Origin: an uncultured Lachnospiraceae bacterium
Lineage (GTDB): Bacteria > Bacillota > Clostridia > Lachnospirales > Lachnospiraceae
Reading direction: 5' to 3'
Assembly (NCBI GenBank): GCA_910585215.1
Contig: CAJUDQ010000008.1
Span: 31,799 to 95,798, forward strand
DNA length: 64,000 bases
Below the pieces are notes generated by a model that was not told where the DNA came from, ran no database searches, and saw nothing but the letters and a program-made list of their open reading frames with translations. Shown piece by piece: positions 8,187-16,756 of the stretch. Position 1 is the stretch's first letter, and every line of letters begins with the position of its first letter. A program made the position numbers and the translations under genes.

Positions 8187-10121
8187 ATGAAATCTTTAGT
8201 TTTTACAAACGATAACTGTGTAGGCTGCAATAAGTGCATTAAGGCATGCGCCTGTATGGGCGCGAATATTGCGGACCAATATCAGGGACAGAATGTAATC
8301 ATGGTAGACGAAGAAAAATGCATTGCCTGCGGTGCCTGTATAGATGCCTGCGAGCATAATGCAAGAGAGTATCAGGATGATACAGAAAGATTTTTTGCAG
8401 ACCTTCAAAAAGGAGAACATATTTCACTTCTGATTGCACCAGCTTTTATGGCAAATTATCCCAAAGAGTACGAATCTGTGCTTGGGGGCTTAAAAAAGCT
8501 CGGAGTCAATCATATTATCAGTATTTCATTTGGAGCAGATATTACTACATGGGGTTATTTAAATTATATTACAAAATACAACTATAAGGGCGGAATTTCA
8601 CAGCCCTGTCCGGCAGTGGTTCGATATATTGAACGCTATCAGCCGGAACTTCTTCCAAAGCTCTTTCCAGTGCACAGTCCTCTGATGTGCGGAGCTATTT
8701 ATGCCAGAAAATATATGAATATCACAGATAAATTCGCCTTTATAAGCCCCTGTATTGCTAAAAAATATGAAATCGACGATGTAAACTGTAATGGTTATGT
8801 TTCCTATAATGTCACTTTTGACCATCTGATGAAATACATAAGAGCAAACCATATTTCCGGTCCATCCTGCAAGGATGAAATTGAATATGGACTTGGTTCT
8901 ATTTACCCGACACCAGGAGGATTAAAGGAAAATATCTACTGGTTCTGTGGAGAAAGTGTTTTTATCCGTCAAATTGAAGGTGAAAAACACATGTATGAAT
9001 TTCTTCAGAAAAATAAGAAGCGAATTATTGATGGAAGCACCCCTTATCTTTTTATCGATGCTCTGAACTGCTCTTCCGGCTGTCTATATGGAACTGCAGT
9101 AGAAGATTCCAAAATGGAAACGGATGACAATCTCTACAATCTTCTGGAAATCCGTGAAAAAAGCAAAAAGAACCACTCTCACAGCAGCTGGTCCCGCAAA
9201 TTATCACCAAAACAACGCCTTAAATTATTTAATAAACAGTTTGCACGGCTGGACTTGAATGATTTTATCCGTCATTACACAGACTGCTCTAAACTCTGCA
9301 CGTATAAAGAGCCTTCTGCAAAAGAGCTTGATGAAATATTTTGCAGTATGGATAAAAATTCCCGCGAATCCAGAGAAATCAACTGTTCTAACTGTGGATA
9401 TAACAGTTGTGAAGATATGGCAAAAGCAATTTTTAACGGATTTAATCACAAGGAAAACTGCATTTTTTACTTAAAAAGACTGGCAGAACTGGAAAAAGAA
9501 AAAACACAGTATTATGCAAATGAATTAAATAAAGATAAACTGTCTGTAGAACAGCAGCATGAACGCATGATTTCTACAATCAATGAAATCAACAGGGTCT
9601 TTGAAAAATTTCATGTCTCTATTGAACAGATGGCAAAGGGAAATATGGAAAACGCTACAGAAAGCACTCATATATCACAGCAAATGCAAAATATCAGTTT
9701 CTTCTGTGAAAAGCTGCAAAATGCTCTGAATGAAATCACACTGCTCTTAGACGAGCTTACCGCAAATAATTCAGAAGTAGTTTCCATTGCATCCCAGACG
9801 AATCTTCTGGCATTAAACGCCTCCATTGAGGCTGCCAGAGCCGGTGAAGCAGGAAAAGGCTTTGCTGTGGTTGCCGATGAAATTAATCATCTTGCACAAA
9901 ATTCAAAAGATACTGCACAGAGCAGCGATAAAAGCCAGAACAAAATCCAAAATGCCATTCAGGAAATTTTAAAGGAAGCATCTACTTTGATTACTATTGT
10001 ATCAACAGTAAATGACAGAACACAAAACCTTGCATCTGCGACACAGCAGATTGCGGCTTCTGTAGATATTCTGGCAGAAACCTCTGATACGATAAAACAG
10101 AGACTAGAAGACCTGCGATAA
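8187..10121 (+). CDS. Sensory [FeFe]-hydrogenase-like protein fused to a chemoreceptor signalling domain (paralogue)
   Basis: 644 residues with the same domain order as the product at 3239-5167: ferredoxin motifs CVGCNKCIKAC and CIACGACIDAC, hydrogenase-like core with SQPC, SPCIAK and NCSSGCLYG, the Fe-S domain CSNCGYNSCEDM..C, and a C-terminal methyl-accepting hairpin (ALNASIEAARAGEAGKGFAVVADE). Again no membrane segment. The third H-cluster loop differs (CSSGC here, CETGC in the paralogue), so ligands or potentials may differ. It probably reports H2 or intracellular redox to the chemotaxis kinase. Start supported by AAGGAG. It diverges from the spore-coat pair and has its own promoter. Confidence 0.88.
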   Translation: MKSLVFTNDNCVGCNKCIKACACMGANIADQYQGQNVIMVDEEKCIACGACIDACEHNAREYQDDTERFFADLQKGEHISLLIAPAFMANYPKEYESVLGGLKKLGVNHIISISFGADITTWGYLNYITKYNYKGGISQPCPAVVRYIERYQPELLPKLFPVHSPLMCGAIYARKYMNITDKFAFISPCIAKKYEIDDVNCNGYVSYNVTFDHLMKYIRANHISGPSCKDEIEYGLGSIYPTPGGLKENIYWFCGESVFIRQIEGEKHMYEFLQKNKKRIIDGSTPYLFIDALNCSSGCLYGTAVEDSKMETDDNLYNLLEIREKSKKNHSHSSWSRKLSPKQRLKLFNKQFARLDLNDFIRHYTDCSKLCTYKEPSAKELDEIFCSMDKNSRESREINCSNCGYNSCEDMAKAIFNGFNHKENCIFYLKRLAELEKEKTQYYANELNKDKLSVEQQHERMISTINEINRVFEKFHVSIEQMAKGNMENATESTHISQQMQNISFFCEKLQNALNEITLLLDELTANNSEVVSIASQTNLLALNASIEAARAGEAGKGFAVVADEINHLAQNSKDTAQSSDKSQNKIQNAIQEILKEASTLITIVSTVNDRTQNLASATQQIAASVDILAETSDTIKQRLEDLR

Positions 10122-10172
10122 ACAGCTTTTATTTATCCTGCACTTTCCAAACCCTGTATTTCATATAAAACA

Positions 10173-10271
10173 AAAAAGTGTTGCAAAAATAATCCAGATT
10201 ACAAAATACAGATACAAACTATGTTTTATATCTACATTCCCTTGCAGTTGAAGATTCTTTTGTAACACTCT
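10173..10271. terminator. Long imperfect hairpin between convergent genes
   Basis: AGTGTTGCAAAAATAATC near 10176 can pair with GATTCTTTTGTAACACT near 10255-10271, enclosing about 60 bases of AT-rich sequence. It sits between the receptor gene (ends 10121) and the ankyrin gene (ends 10308), where a bidirectional terminator would be expected. T-runs are short, so this is a weak call. Confidence 0.4.
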
Positions 10272-10307
10272 CTTTGTTTTATGGAAAACTTTTGTTCAGA
10301 AAATCTT

Positions 10308-12440
10308 TTACATCATAAGCGAAAGTACTGCGTCATATCCGCGCTCTGCTGCCAGTTGTGCCGCGGTTATCCCTCTGTTATCCGCATGATGATAGTCTGC
10401 TCCTTTTTTTATAAGAAATCTGGCCACTTCCTGGTTTCCATATCTCAACGCTTCCAAAAGAGGGGTGCTCCCATATCTGTTTACAGCATTGACATCTGCT
10501 CCCGCGCGTACCAGTTCTTTTACAGTCCCTTTATAACATTGATACTGTGTGTGAATTAAAAGTGCCGTATCTCCATTCTGATTTACATGATTCACATCTG
10601 CTCCTTTTTCCAGAAAAACAGGAAGCACCTGAATCGTTGTATTGATATCGAGATATTGCAAAAGCATAAGAGGAGTAGTTCCATTATTATCTGCAATATC
10701 TACAGAAGACAGAGCGCCAAGCACTTCTGCTATTTTTTCCCCTTTTCTCTCTTCTCGAAACCTTTTCTTTTTTACCGCATAATGTGCCGGTATTTCTCCA
10801 TTGATATTCTGAATCGTATCGTCTGCTCCTGCTTCAATCAGAAATTTTACCACCTCTGCATTTCCATAACTGCATGCAAGGTGAAGCGGAGTATCTCCTG
10901 CTCCTGCTGGTTCATCCTGTGTAATATTGACATCCGCGCCCTTTTTTGTCATAACCTGAAGCATTTCCAGATGATTATTTTTGGCTGCTTCATGCATTGC
11001 AGTTACCCCTCTGTTATCTGTCTGCATCATGGATTCTGCCGAAAAAAATTCTGCGGCCTTTTCAAAATAATCATCTTTTTCTCCAAATAGCATGTTTCTC
11101 TTTTGAAGCGATGCAACCTGATTTGCGGGAGTTCTTCCATTTATAACTGCCCGATTCATGTCAATTCCCATATCTATAAACTTTTGAATTACCTTTACCC
11201 CATAATTTCCACCAAGACAATAATCACGAATACATGTGACACTGCTGCCGCTGTAAACCGGCATGACAAAATCTATCCCTGCCTCATTGCACAGGTCAAG
11301 AACCTGACATTTTTCATCTTCTAGAAGCCCGCTGTAAAGAATCCCCAAAATATTTTCCATTTCTTCATCATCATCTATATCTATTTCATTTATCAGCTTT
11401 TTTGCAAGCCAGAGAGCCATGCTGATTGTATCTCTTCTGTCTGATGAATATCCGGCAAATGCATTGCTGGTATATCTGCTAAGCGTTGCAGGTTCAATTT
11501 TTCCAGACTGAAAAAACTCTCTTAATGTTTTGTCATAATGTTCTGTTACATAATCTTTCGGAAACATTCCCGTTTTATCTGCAAGATTTTCTGCTTTGCT
11601 GTCGAGCAGCGCAATACAAAGCTCTGTATTCTGATACTGTACTGCCAGATGAAGAGGAGTTTGTCCTTCATGATTTTGTTTATTTAAAAGTTCTTTGTTC
11701 TGCATAAGCAGCAAAGCGGCAGTAATGTGATGATTTTTTATGGCTGTTATAAGAAGAGAATTTCCGTTGTTATCCACACGCCCGATATCTGCTCCTTTTT
11801 GCAGAAATACTTTTGTCAGAGCCCATGAATAATTGGAATCATTTCCATATAGCAGATATTCAAGCGGTGTCATTTTTTCACTGTCTTCTGCATTGATATC
11901 ACAGGAAAGCAATTCTGCAATCTGTTCTCTTGCAGAAATACTCTGCTTTCTGCATTCATATGGAATAACCAGATTTTTGATATAGCTTTTGGCCAGATAA
12001 TGACAGGCATTCCTTCCATTTTTGTCACAGAGAGAAGCATCTGCCCCTTTTTCAAGCAAAAGCTTTACCATAACAGGATTTCCCATATAACAGGAAAGCA
12101 TAAGAGCTGTTGCATTTGTACAAATATCCTGAAAATTTCCCGTTCCCTCTGTTATGGTTTTATTTACATCTATTCCCTTTTCCAATGCCAGTTTGACTGC
12201 ATCAAAAAAATTATGCCAGACAAGCAGATGAAACAGAGTAAATCCAAAGCTCCCTACAGGTGTTATTAAAGTTTCTTTGTCGCATTGATTTACAAATTCT
12301 GTCACATGCTCTATTTCTTCTCTTGAAAATATATCATATCTTCTGAAATGTTCCTTATCTGTGTTCCACCAAGGAATATATTTATTTTGATTACTTTCAC
12401 ATGACTGCACAAGCAGTTTTATCAGTTCATTTTCATTCAT
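10308..12440 (-). CDS. Large ankyrin-repeat protein
   Basis: About 710 residues made mostly of ankyrin repeats in two blocks: one in roughly residues 60-330 and one in the last 250 residues, with motifs such as GQTPLHLAVQYQNTELCIALL and GDTPLHLACSYGNAEVVKFLI. Between them is a stretch of about 130 residues without clear repeats. Ankyrin stacks bind other proteins; no enzymatic domain is visible. No signal peptide. The frame opens at 12473, but AGAGG lies seven bases before the ATG at 12440, which is ten bases after the stop of the upstream ankyrin gene, so translation is likely coupled. Partner proteins cannot be told from sequence. Confidence 0.88.
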   Translation of the reverse strand: MNENELIKLLVQSCESNQNKYIPWWNTDKEHFRRYDIFSREEIEHVTEFVNQCDKETLITPVGSFGFTLFHLLVWHNFFDAVKLALEKGIDVNKTITEGTGNFQDICTNATALMLSCYMGNPVMVKLLLEKGADASLCDKNGRNACHYLAKSYIKNLVIPYECRKQSISAREQIAELLSCDINAEDSEKMTPLEYLLYGNDSNYSWALTKVFLQKGADIGRVDNNGNSLLITAIKNHHITAALLLMQNKELLNKQNHEGQTPLHLAVQYQNTELCIALLDSKAENLADKTGMFPKDYVTEHYDKTLREFFQSGKIEPATLSRYTSNAFAGYSSDRRDTISMALWLAKKLINEIDIDDDEEMENILGILYSGLLEDEKCQVLDLCNEAGIDFVMPVYSGSSVTCIRDYCLGGNYGVKVIQKFIDMGIDMNRAVINGRTPANQVASLQKRNMLFGEKDDYFEKAAEFFSAESMMQTDNRGVTAMHEAAKNNHLEMLQVMTKKGADVNITQDEPAGAGDTPLHLACSYGNAEVVKFLIEAGADDTIQNINGEIPAHYAVKKKRFREERKGEKIAEVLGALSSVDIADNNGTTPLMLLQYLDINTTIQVLPVFLEKGADVNHVNQNGDTALLIHTQYQCYKGTVKELVRAGADVNAVNRYGSTPLLEALRYGNQEVARFLIKKGADYHHADNRGITAAQLAAERGYDAVLSLMM

Positions 12441-12450
12441 ACCATTTCCT

Positions 12451-13425
12451 CTATTCTTCTGCGCCTGCTGCAAGCAGTTTTTCTACAATATCGTTATATC
12501 CTCCCTCTGCTGCATAATATAAAGCTGTATGTCCAGAGGTATCCTTGCAGGAAACATCTGCCAAAGCTGAAAGAAGTGCTGCAGCTACATAATTATTTCC
12601 TGTTTTGGCAGCGGCAATCAGCGCCGTTTCTCCTCTTTCTGTACGCGCATTTGCATCTGCTCCATGCTCCAAAAGTCTCTTTACAATATGCTCATTTTCA
12701 TTTCTTGCTGCCAGATGAAGAGGCGTATTTCCATGATTATCTTTTTTGTCTGCATCGGCACCTGCTTCCAGAAGAAGCTCTGTAATAAACAGATTGTTTC
12801 TCATAACTGCGAAATACAATGGAGTGATACCCTCATCGTTGCATACATTAATATCTACAGTTTTTTCAGCAAGCATTGCCTTCACCACTTCGCTCTGGCC
12901 ATTATAGCAGGACTGATGAAGAGGCGTATTTCCATAAGCGTCTGTAGTTCCTGTACTGTATTTTGACATTTCCCCGATTAACTGAGTCAATCCAAGTGCA
13001 TTTGCATAATCAAGTGCCGTATGATGCTTGTTATCCAGAATTGAGACATCAGCACCAAGCTCTATCAGATATTTTACGGCATCTGCCTTTTTTGCTTCTA
13101 CCCCATAAATCAGCGGCGTTTTTCCTTCCTTATCTGTGGCATCTATATCTGCACCACTATCAAAAAGCAGTTTGATAATTTCCCGATTTCCAGAAGTAAC
13201 CGCAAGATGAAGCGGTGTAATACTTTTATTTGATATAAGATTTACATCTGCCCCCTTTTCTACCAGCAGTTTGACAATATCCCGATAACCCTTTCTGCTG
13301 GCATAATGAAGCGGAGCCATGCCAGTTTCATCTACTGCGTTTATATTGATTCCATCTTTCTTCAAAAAAGTGGCAACTACTCCCTTTTGCCCGTTTTGAC
13401 AGGCTGTCAGTAATAATTTTTCCAT
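12451..13425 (-). CDS. Ankyrin-repeat protein
   Basis: 324 residues, ankyrin repeats almost from end to end (about nine copies, for example MAPLHYASRKGYRDIVKLLVEKGADVN). No other domain and no export signal, so a cytoplasmic binding scaffold. It is the first gene of a two-gene unit with the larger ankyrin protein downstream. Start at 13425 has AAGGAAGG upstream. Tandem ankyrin genes like these are uncommon in free-living Firmicutes and probably arose by duplication. Confidence 0.9.
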   Translation of the reverse strand: MEKLLLTACQNGQKGVVATFLKKDGININAVDETGMAPLHYASRKGYRDIVKLLVEKGADVNLISNKSITPLHLAVTSGNREIIKLLFDSGADIDATDKEGKTPLIYGVEAKKADAVKYLIELGADVSILDNKHHTALDYANALGLTQLIGEMSKYSTGTTDAYGNTPLHQSCYNGQSEVVKAMLAEKTVDINVCNDEGITPLYFAVMRNNLFITELLLEAGADADKKDNHGNTPLHLAARNENEHIVKRLLEHGADANARTERGETALIAAAKTGNNYVAAALLSALADVSCKDTSGHTALYYAAEGGYNDIVEKLLAAGAEE

Positions 13426-13490
13426 TTCGTTCCTTCCTTTTCTTTCTTAAAATATAGTTTTTTGGATAATTGAAAAATAATTCTTTTGTT

Positions 13491-13868
13491 TCAAGTGTAT
13501 CTGACATATCCAGAAAGCTTATCAACGGCAAAAGAAGCATCCGGCTGAAAATAAATATCTTTTCCCTGATTGCTTTCATACATAAAATCCTTCAAAGGCT
13601 TACTTGTGTATTTTGTAAAATCTCCATATATTGCAAATCTTATGCCATAATTTATAAATTTCTGCAATATTTCTCCTGCCAGACAGGTGCTTAAAACAAA
13701 GAAATCTTCTACAATTGCCTCCTTATTTACAGCTATATTTGTACAGCCTGTTTCATATTTTATTGTCATAATAAAATCCAGAGCAGACTGAACATCGGTA
13801 ATCAATATCTTATCACTGTTTACAACTGCAATTTCCATATTATTTTTTTTCATCACTTCTGTTTTCAT
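13491..13868 (-). CDS. DUF4180 domain protein
   Basis: About 125 residues. The central and C-terminal parts match DUF4180: a conserved FFxLxTxLAGEILQKFINYGIRFAIYGDF block and ExNxG (ESNQG) near the end. The biochemical function of the family is unknown. The start at 13868 (MKTEVMKK) has AAGGAGAG five to six bases upstream, whereas the longer frame start at 13898 overlaps the preceding TetR gene. The two genes are ten bases apart, so this is probably a target and partner of that regulator, as is often seen with DUF4180 genes. Confidence 0.82.
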   Translation of the reverse strand: MKTEVMKKNNMEIAVVNSDKILITDVQSALDFIMTIKYETGCTNIAVNKEAIVEDFFVLSTCLAGEILQKFINYGIRFAIYGDFTKYTSKPLKDFMYESNQGKDIYFQPDASFAVDKLSGYVRYT

Positions 13869-13878
13869 TTTTCTCTCC

Positions 13879-14457
13879 TTATTCATATAAACTGTCAATC
13901 AACTGGTCAACCATAAAATCAAAGGTTTCTATATGATTATATGGAAGAATATCCTTGTTTTTAATATTCATAATCAAGGAATAAATAACAGATAACACCA
14001 TATCTGCGTCCACTTTATATTTCAAATATGGGTGCTTTACAAAAAGCTGACGGCTCATATTATTAGACTCCTCAATTTTTTTTGTCTGCTCCTCCGATAA
14101 CTTATTCATCAAAATAATAAAATCCATATTGTCCGCATGATATAAAAAATTGTTTTTATTATATTCCCGATAAATCAATTTTAATGCTTCTGCAACACCA
14201 TACTTATCTTTTTGCTTTTCCATTATCTTAGAAGCTGCATCACAGATTTGTTTTTGAACAGTACATAAAACGTCACAAAAAAGAGCTTCTTTTGATTCAA
14301 AAAAAAGATAAAATGCTCCCTTTGAAATACCTACCTCTCTGCAAAGCTGGTCTATGCTTGTTTTCTTATAACCATACTGTGTCCAGCTCTGATTACAGGC
14401 TTTCTGTAAATTTCTTTTTATATTTTCTTTTTCCCGTTCTGTAAAACTCCTTGCCAT
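13879..14457 (-). CDS. TetR-family transcriptional regulator
   Basis: 192 residues. The N-terminal DNA-binding domain shows the TetR signature (YGYKKTSIDQLCREVGISKGAFYLFFESKEALF, residues about 28-60 of this start); the C-terminal ligand domain is not recognisable. TetR proteins usually repress their own operon until a small molecule binds. It is transcribed together with the DUF4180 gene downstream. Start chosen at 14457 (MARSFTER) because AGAGG lies seven bases upstream; the frame opens eleven codons earlier. No operator palindrome stands out in the short upstream region. Confidence 0.87.
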   Translation of the reverse strand: MARSFTEREKENIKRNLQKACNQSWTQYGYKKTSIDQLCREVGISKGAFYLFFESKEALFCDVLCTVQKQICDAASKIMEKQKDKYGVAEALKLIYREYNKNNFLYHADNMDFIILMNKLSEEQTKKIEESNNMSRQLFVKHPYLKYKVDADMVLSVIYSLIMNIKNKDILPYNHIETFDFMVDQLIDSLYE

Positions 14458-14605
14458 ATATTTTCCTCTTTTTATATTTTCTTCTTTCAATGACTCAAAA
14501 TAATATTTCAGTCATATATATAATATCAGCTTTATTTTAAAAAGTCAAGAAATAAATTTTATTATCCTTTCTGCCATATTCAATAATTACAGATTTTTCT
14601 GCCAC

Positions 14606-14694
14606 AAGAGGCTGTTGTACAAAATATCCCAAAAAATATAGTAGCTTTCATCCATGCTTCTATATCTTTTTGATATTTTGTACAACAGCCTCTT
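14606..14694. repeat. 89-bp near-perfect palindrome
   Basis: Outer arms of 23 bp are perfect (14606-14628 with 14672-14694, beginning AAGAGGCTGTTGTACAAAA). The inner 30 or so bases also pair, AAAAATATAGTAGC against GCTTCTATATCTTTTT, leaving a loop of about ten bases. It lies between the TetR gene's upstream region and the stop of the coiled-coil gene (14726). It could be a bidirectional terminator, or a small MITE-like element: GGCTGTTGTACAA resembles ends of some insertion sequences. No target-site duplication is obvious. Confidence 0.75.
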
Positions 14695-14725
14695 AAATCA
14701 GCTTTTTATCCATATATTATATTGT

Positions 14726-15091
14726 CTATGCCAGTTGTTCTTTTAAGATTTTCATTTCACCTTCCAGAATATTTAAACGTATTTTCATCATTTCTTTTTC
14801 ATTATCAATTTTTATTGCTTCATGCAGTTTTCGTGACAAATCCAAATGCCCTTCAGCAATTGCTTTTATATTCGGATTGGTTTCATTTTCAAGCATAATA
14901 CGTGTTTTTCTTGTTTCTTCCTCTACTGCTTCTAATCTTGTATAAATATTTTTCGTTTCCTGTTTGATTTCACTTGTTTCTCTTTTCAATTCCTGTCTGA
15001 TTTCACTTGTTTCTCTTTTGAGCTCCTGTCTGATTTCATTCGTTTCCTCTTTTACTATTTGTCTTATAGCTTCCAAATCTTTTGCGTCCAT
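14726..15091 (-). CDS. Small coiled-coil protein with 11-residue repeats
   Basis: 121 residues, almost all predicted helix and very rich in Glu, Lys and Arg. Residues about 12-45 contain three near-identical 11-residue units (KxETSEIRQEL type), encoded by 33-base DNA repeats; an 11-residue period favours a slightly right-handed coiled coil. Many Lachnospiraceae have similar short coiled-coil proteins of unknown role. No signal or membrane segment. AAGGGG lies about ten bases before the ATG. It neighbours the SUKH-like gene on the same strand but with 128 bases between, so co-transcription is uncertain. Confidence 0.75.
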   Translation of the reverse strand: MDAKDLEAIRQIVKEETNEIRQELKRETSEIRQELKRETSEIKQETKNIYTRLEAVEEETRKTRIMLENETNPNIKAIAEGHLDLSRKLHEAIKIDNEKEMMKIRLNILEGEMKILKEQLA

Positions 15092-15219
15092 TGTTATCAG
15101 TCCCCTTTCACTTTATGTATACATAATTTATTTTATGTTTCTCCTTTATTATAATATGTTTTTTCTCAAAAAGCAACTAATTTTTATTTATATAAGAAAT
15201 AAAATTTATAAATATATTT

Positions 15220-16644
15220 TTATTTTTGGCCGTCTTCGATTCCAAGCAATTCCAAAACCTGTCTATAATTCCATTTGTCTTCCATAAAATCTGTATATAT
15301 TTCATCAATATGTTCCATATCATTTTTTATATTTAAAGAATTAAATTCTCCTTTTAATGGTTCTTTTTTGCTGAAACAATTAGGATTTTCACAATAATAG
15401 GTCATACAGGTTCGTTTTAACAAAATAGCAACTCCTTTGATACGCAGACCAAGCCATTGTTCCACGGAAAAAAGCTGGCCAGAGCCATATACAGGTTCGC
15501 CACAAAACGGACATATCACTTTCTTTTTACATGCTCCTCCCATTCTGCTTTCTTCTATGTTGTTACACAGCGAACATTTTGAACTCTTATCACACGCATA
15601 AACATTAATTACCACCTTATCATCACCATTTTGCGTAATTCTCTCATACCCTGTATATATAAAATTTGGATGCAGAACCTCTACAAAATCCTGCATGGTA
15701 AAAAGTTTTAGTGGAGAACCAAACATTTCTTTATAAAAAGAAGAATTCTTATCTGCATGAACTACCTCATGATTTTTTGATATTACATCTATTTGTACTG
15801 CTCTGCCGACATACTGTATGATATAAAGTGAACCTTCTTCCTTATCATAACAGCAGGACATCAAAAAAGCAGCGGAATAATCCTTCGGTGGAGCAATGGA
15901 CTTTACTCTTCTTCCGGTGTCTTTCATTTTATTCAGTTCAATTTCCTTTACAAAAAGCAACGTTTGAATATCATAAATATTTTTGTATTGATATTTATTC
16001 CATCCCTCGCTTTTTAACCCCTTAGAAACATTTTTATTCTTCTTTCCAATTAACGCATCACAGACAATGGTTAATAAAAATTCAGACAGCGTATCACAGA
16101 ATTTATGCCATACCTTATAATTATGATAATGATAATTAATATAAACCGGCGGATTCTTTTTCTTTAAATCCTTTCTTCGTATTCCAAACATAACTGCATA
16201 CCATTCATAATCATCAGAATCCCATATCTGTGAAGTATTGCTTCCAATTAAAAGATAATCCTCTGAAATATCTACTTCCCATTCATAATCGTTTTCTAAA
16301 ATATCTGTGTCCCATTCCGAATCATCTTCCACAATATCTGTATCATATTTGGAAATATCTTCAAACGATTTTATACGAAAATAATATTGTTTGTCAATAT
16401 CACATTTATTTTTAAATACGTTATTTAATGTAGTTATTTTATCTTCATTCAAAAACAAAAAAGAATCCTTTAGCAATAACAGTTCTGAAGCATCCACCAG
16501 AAAATTTTTATAACTCTTTGGAAAAGTCAGATTCAGTTTCTTCTCCAAAGCCTCATACTTTTTTATTGTTTCGGGATTCTGTACTTTTGAAAACCCCAAT
16601 ATTCTTAAAATATCCGCCGCCGTTAAATCATATCTTACACTCAT
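15220..16644 (-). CDS. SUKH (SMI1/KNR4)-like protein with a C-terminal cysteine cluster
   Basis: About 474 residues. The first 90 residues (IKKYEALEKKLNLTFPKSYKNFLVDASE) match the start of SMI1/KNR4-type SUKH domains, a family that often provides immunity to polymorphic toxins. Residues about 100-140 contain three copies of an acidic YDTDI-VEDDSEW-like unit. The C-terminal third has CSLC, CPFC and CENPNC clusters suggesting one or two zinc-binding sites. No toxin is next to it here. Start: ATG at 16644, with AGGAG seven bases upstream, rather than the GTG at 16647. Function as immunity protein is inference; the cysteine-rich part is not one I recognise. Confidence 0.62.
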   Translation of the reverse strand: MSVRYDLTAADILRILGFSKVQNPETIKKYEALEKKLNLTFPKSYKNFLVDASELLLLKDSFLFLNEDKITTLNNVFKNKCDIDKQYYFRIKSFEDISKYDTDIVEDDSEWDTDILENDYEWEVDISEDYLLIGSNTSQIWDSDDYEWYAVMFGIRRKDLKKKNPPVYINYHYHNYKVWHKFCDTLSEFLLTIVCDALIGKKNKNVSKGLKSEGWNKYQYKNIYDIQTLLFVKEIELNKMKDTGRRVKSIAPPKDYSAAFLMSCCYDKEEGSLYIIQYVGRAVQIDVISKNHEVVHADKNSSFYKEMFGSPLKLFTMQDFVEVLHPNFIYTGYERITQNGDDKVVINVYACDKSSKCSLCNNIEESRMGGACKKKVICPFCGEPVYGSGQLFSVEQWLGLRIKGVAILLKRTCMTYYCENPNCFSKKEPLKGEFNSLNIKNDMEHIDEIYTDFMEDKWNYRQVLELLGIEDGQK

Positions 16645-16685
16645 CACTTTTCTCCTTATATATTAAGAATTTTGTCAAAAATGTG

Positions 16686-16744
16686 AAAAACTGCCTGTAT
16701 CTTCGGTTTTTATCAAAATACCATGAAAATACAAAGCAGTTTTT
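16686..16744 (-). terminator. Terminator after aspartate kinase
   Basis: AAAAACTGC-TGTAT-TTC stem with two interior mismatches (16686-16704 with 16725-16744), just downstream of the kinase stop codon. Flanking A and T runs on both sides would support termination from either direction. Confidence 0.65.
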
Positions 16745-16756
16745 CTCACTTTTTAT

